DNA of 64,000 nt from Nesterenkonia alba DSM 19423. GTDB lineage: Bacteria > Actinomycetota > Actinomycetes > Actinomycetales > Micrococcaceae. Of the stretch, positions 63,431 to 64,000 are shown one piece after another. The notes under the pieces are model-generated. The model searched no databases. It saw only the letters and a list, made by a program, of their open reading frames with translations, and was not told the DNA's origin. Made by a program: the position numbers and the translations under genes. Every line of letters starts with the position of its first letter. Within the stretch, counting starts at the first letter, position 1. The stretch covers positions 124,001 through 188,000 of the forward strand of contig NZ_ATXP01000001.1 of the NCBI RefSeq assembly GCF_000421745.1, given 5' to 3'.

Positions 63431-64000
63431 CTATACGGGCAGCCCGCGCCGCTTGGTCAGCCAGATGGCGTACAGGCAGATGGCGATCCCCAGCCCGGCG
63501 GCGATGGCACCGGCGTAGGCGGGGGCCCGCAGGCCGAACCCGGCGTCGATGACTACCCCGCCGAGGATCGCGCCGATCGCATTGGCACTGTTGAACGCCG
63601 AGTGTTGGAAGCTCGCGGCCAGTTGCGGTGCCCGTGGCGCGGTGTCAATCAGGTGGGTTTGCATCGCCGGCCCCAAGGCACCGGCGGCCGCGCCGATGAG
63701 GAACAGCAGCACCACCATCACAGGTCCCAGTTGGGCCAGCAGCCCGAACAGCGTCATGAACGTGGCCACCAAGACCGTGGCCACCAGCACGGTGCCGAGC
63801 ACGGACTTATCAGAGAACCACCCTCCGGCGAAGTTGCCGATGACATTGCCCAACCCGAACATCAGCACCACGAACCACAGCCAGCGTTCGCCGATGCCAG
63901 CGACATCGACGGCAATGTGGGAGATATATGAGTAGATGGCGAACATCCCGGAGAAGCCCACAATGACCAGAGCGATGCCCACCCAGAGCCGCTGATTGGC
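63431..64000 (-). CDS. MFS transporter, C-terminal part (continues beyond the window)
   Basis: Only the last 189 codons are present; the frame is open at the window end. It holds about five membrane helices and the pattern GNVIGNFAGGWFSDKSVLGT, which is like the loop between helices 8 and 9 of arabinose-efflux-type (AraJ) MFS proteins. SFQHSAFNSANAIGAILGGVVIDAGFGLRAPAYAGA is the conserved helix 10-11 region of that group. The substrate cannot be inferred. Confidence 0.8.
   Translation of the reverse strand, partial: ANQRLWVGIALVIVGFSGMFAIYSYISHIAVDVAGIGERWLWFVVLMFGLGNVIGNFAGGWFSDKSVLGTVLVATVLVATFMTLFGLLAQLGPVMVVLLFLIGAAAGALGPAMQTHLIDTAPRAPQLAASFQHSAFNSANAIGAILGGVVIDAGFGLRAPAYAGAIAAGLGIAICLYAIWLTKRRGLPV

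Overview
The window is GC-rich, densely coded DNA from an actinobacterium, most likely of the Micrococcales (Micrococcaceae-like); I cannot name a genus. The case rests on a coproporphyrin-type haem pathway with HemQ, the AdnA/AdnB helicase-nuclease pair, an acyl-CoA carboxylase with a small epsilon subunit, DtxR/IdeR-like iron boxes, an Rv1264-like adenylate cyclase and many start codons placed 6-7 nt after a TANNNT box (leaderless mRNAs). I found no rRNA, tRNA, CRISPR array, insertion sequence or prophage. No gene-free stretch exceeds about 300 bases; the longest (32695-32957) is described under its own entries.

Layout. 1-2568: end of a phosphonate-type uptake operon (phnD tail, phnC, fused phnE). 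2579-4254: a DMT exporter with its RpiR-type regulator, whose likely operator lies over its own start codon. 4307-7000: tsaB-rimI-tsaD (tRNA t6A and S18 acetylation), with low-complexity inserts in TsaB and TsaD. 6944-8092: a GCS2 carboxylate-amine ligase. 8213-10045: a GH3 (NagZ-like) lipoprotein. 10145-12541: an MmgE/PrpD protein paired with a ComA/phosphosulfolactate-synthase-like protein. 12636-14014: a His-rich membrane protein plus a CopC-domain protein (copper). 14118-15533: THUMP-like methyltransferase. 15676-19824: a YclNOPQ-like siderophore importer with two iron-box candidates.

20624-26178: acyl-CoA carboxylase operon (accD, small ORF, accE, maf, accA3, all overlapping) facing a biotin ligase gene. 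The accD/accE junction has been duplicated. 26280-29131: PH-domain membrane protein, class III cyclase and PP2C phosphatase. 29144-29286: an unassigned, highly self-complementary element, possibly a structured RNA, before gatCAB (29361-32694). 32915-34769: AGCS transporter with an overlapping upstream ORF. 34962-39220: ligA, an inositol monophosphatase-like gene and a baeRF-type gene.

39359-52330: essentially the whole pathway from glutamyl-tRNA to haem (hemA, E, Y, Q, H, C, D, B, L), interrupted by a SorC-type regulator, a GlpD-like remnant and a glycerol facilitator. The same dyad, TTCTACA-N3-TGTAGAA, lies upstream of both hemQ and the copper-associated gene at 12636. This is the most interesting regulatory signal in the window. 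52334-64000: anchored protein, small membrane protein, DnaQ-type exonuclease, SseB-like protein, adnA-adnB, a YbjN-like protein and the 3' part of an MFS transporter.

Taken together, the region couples iron uptake, haem synthesis and copper handling with core information-processing genes. All gene functions are homology judgements made from the translated sequence by eye; no database search was run.
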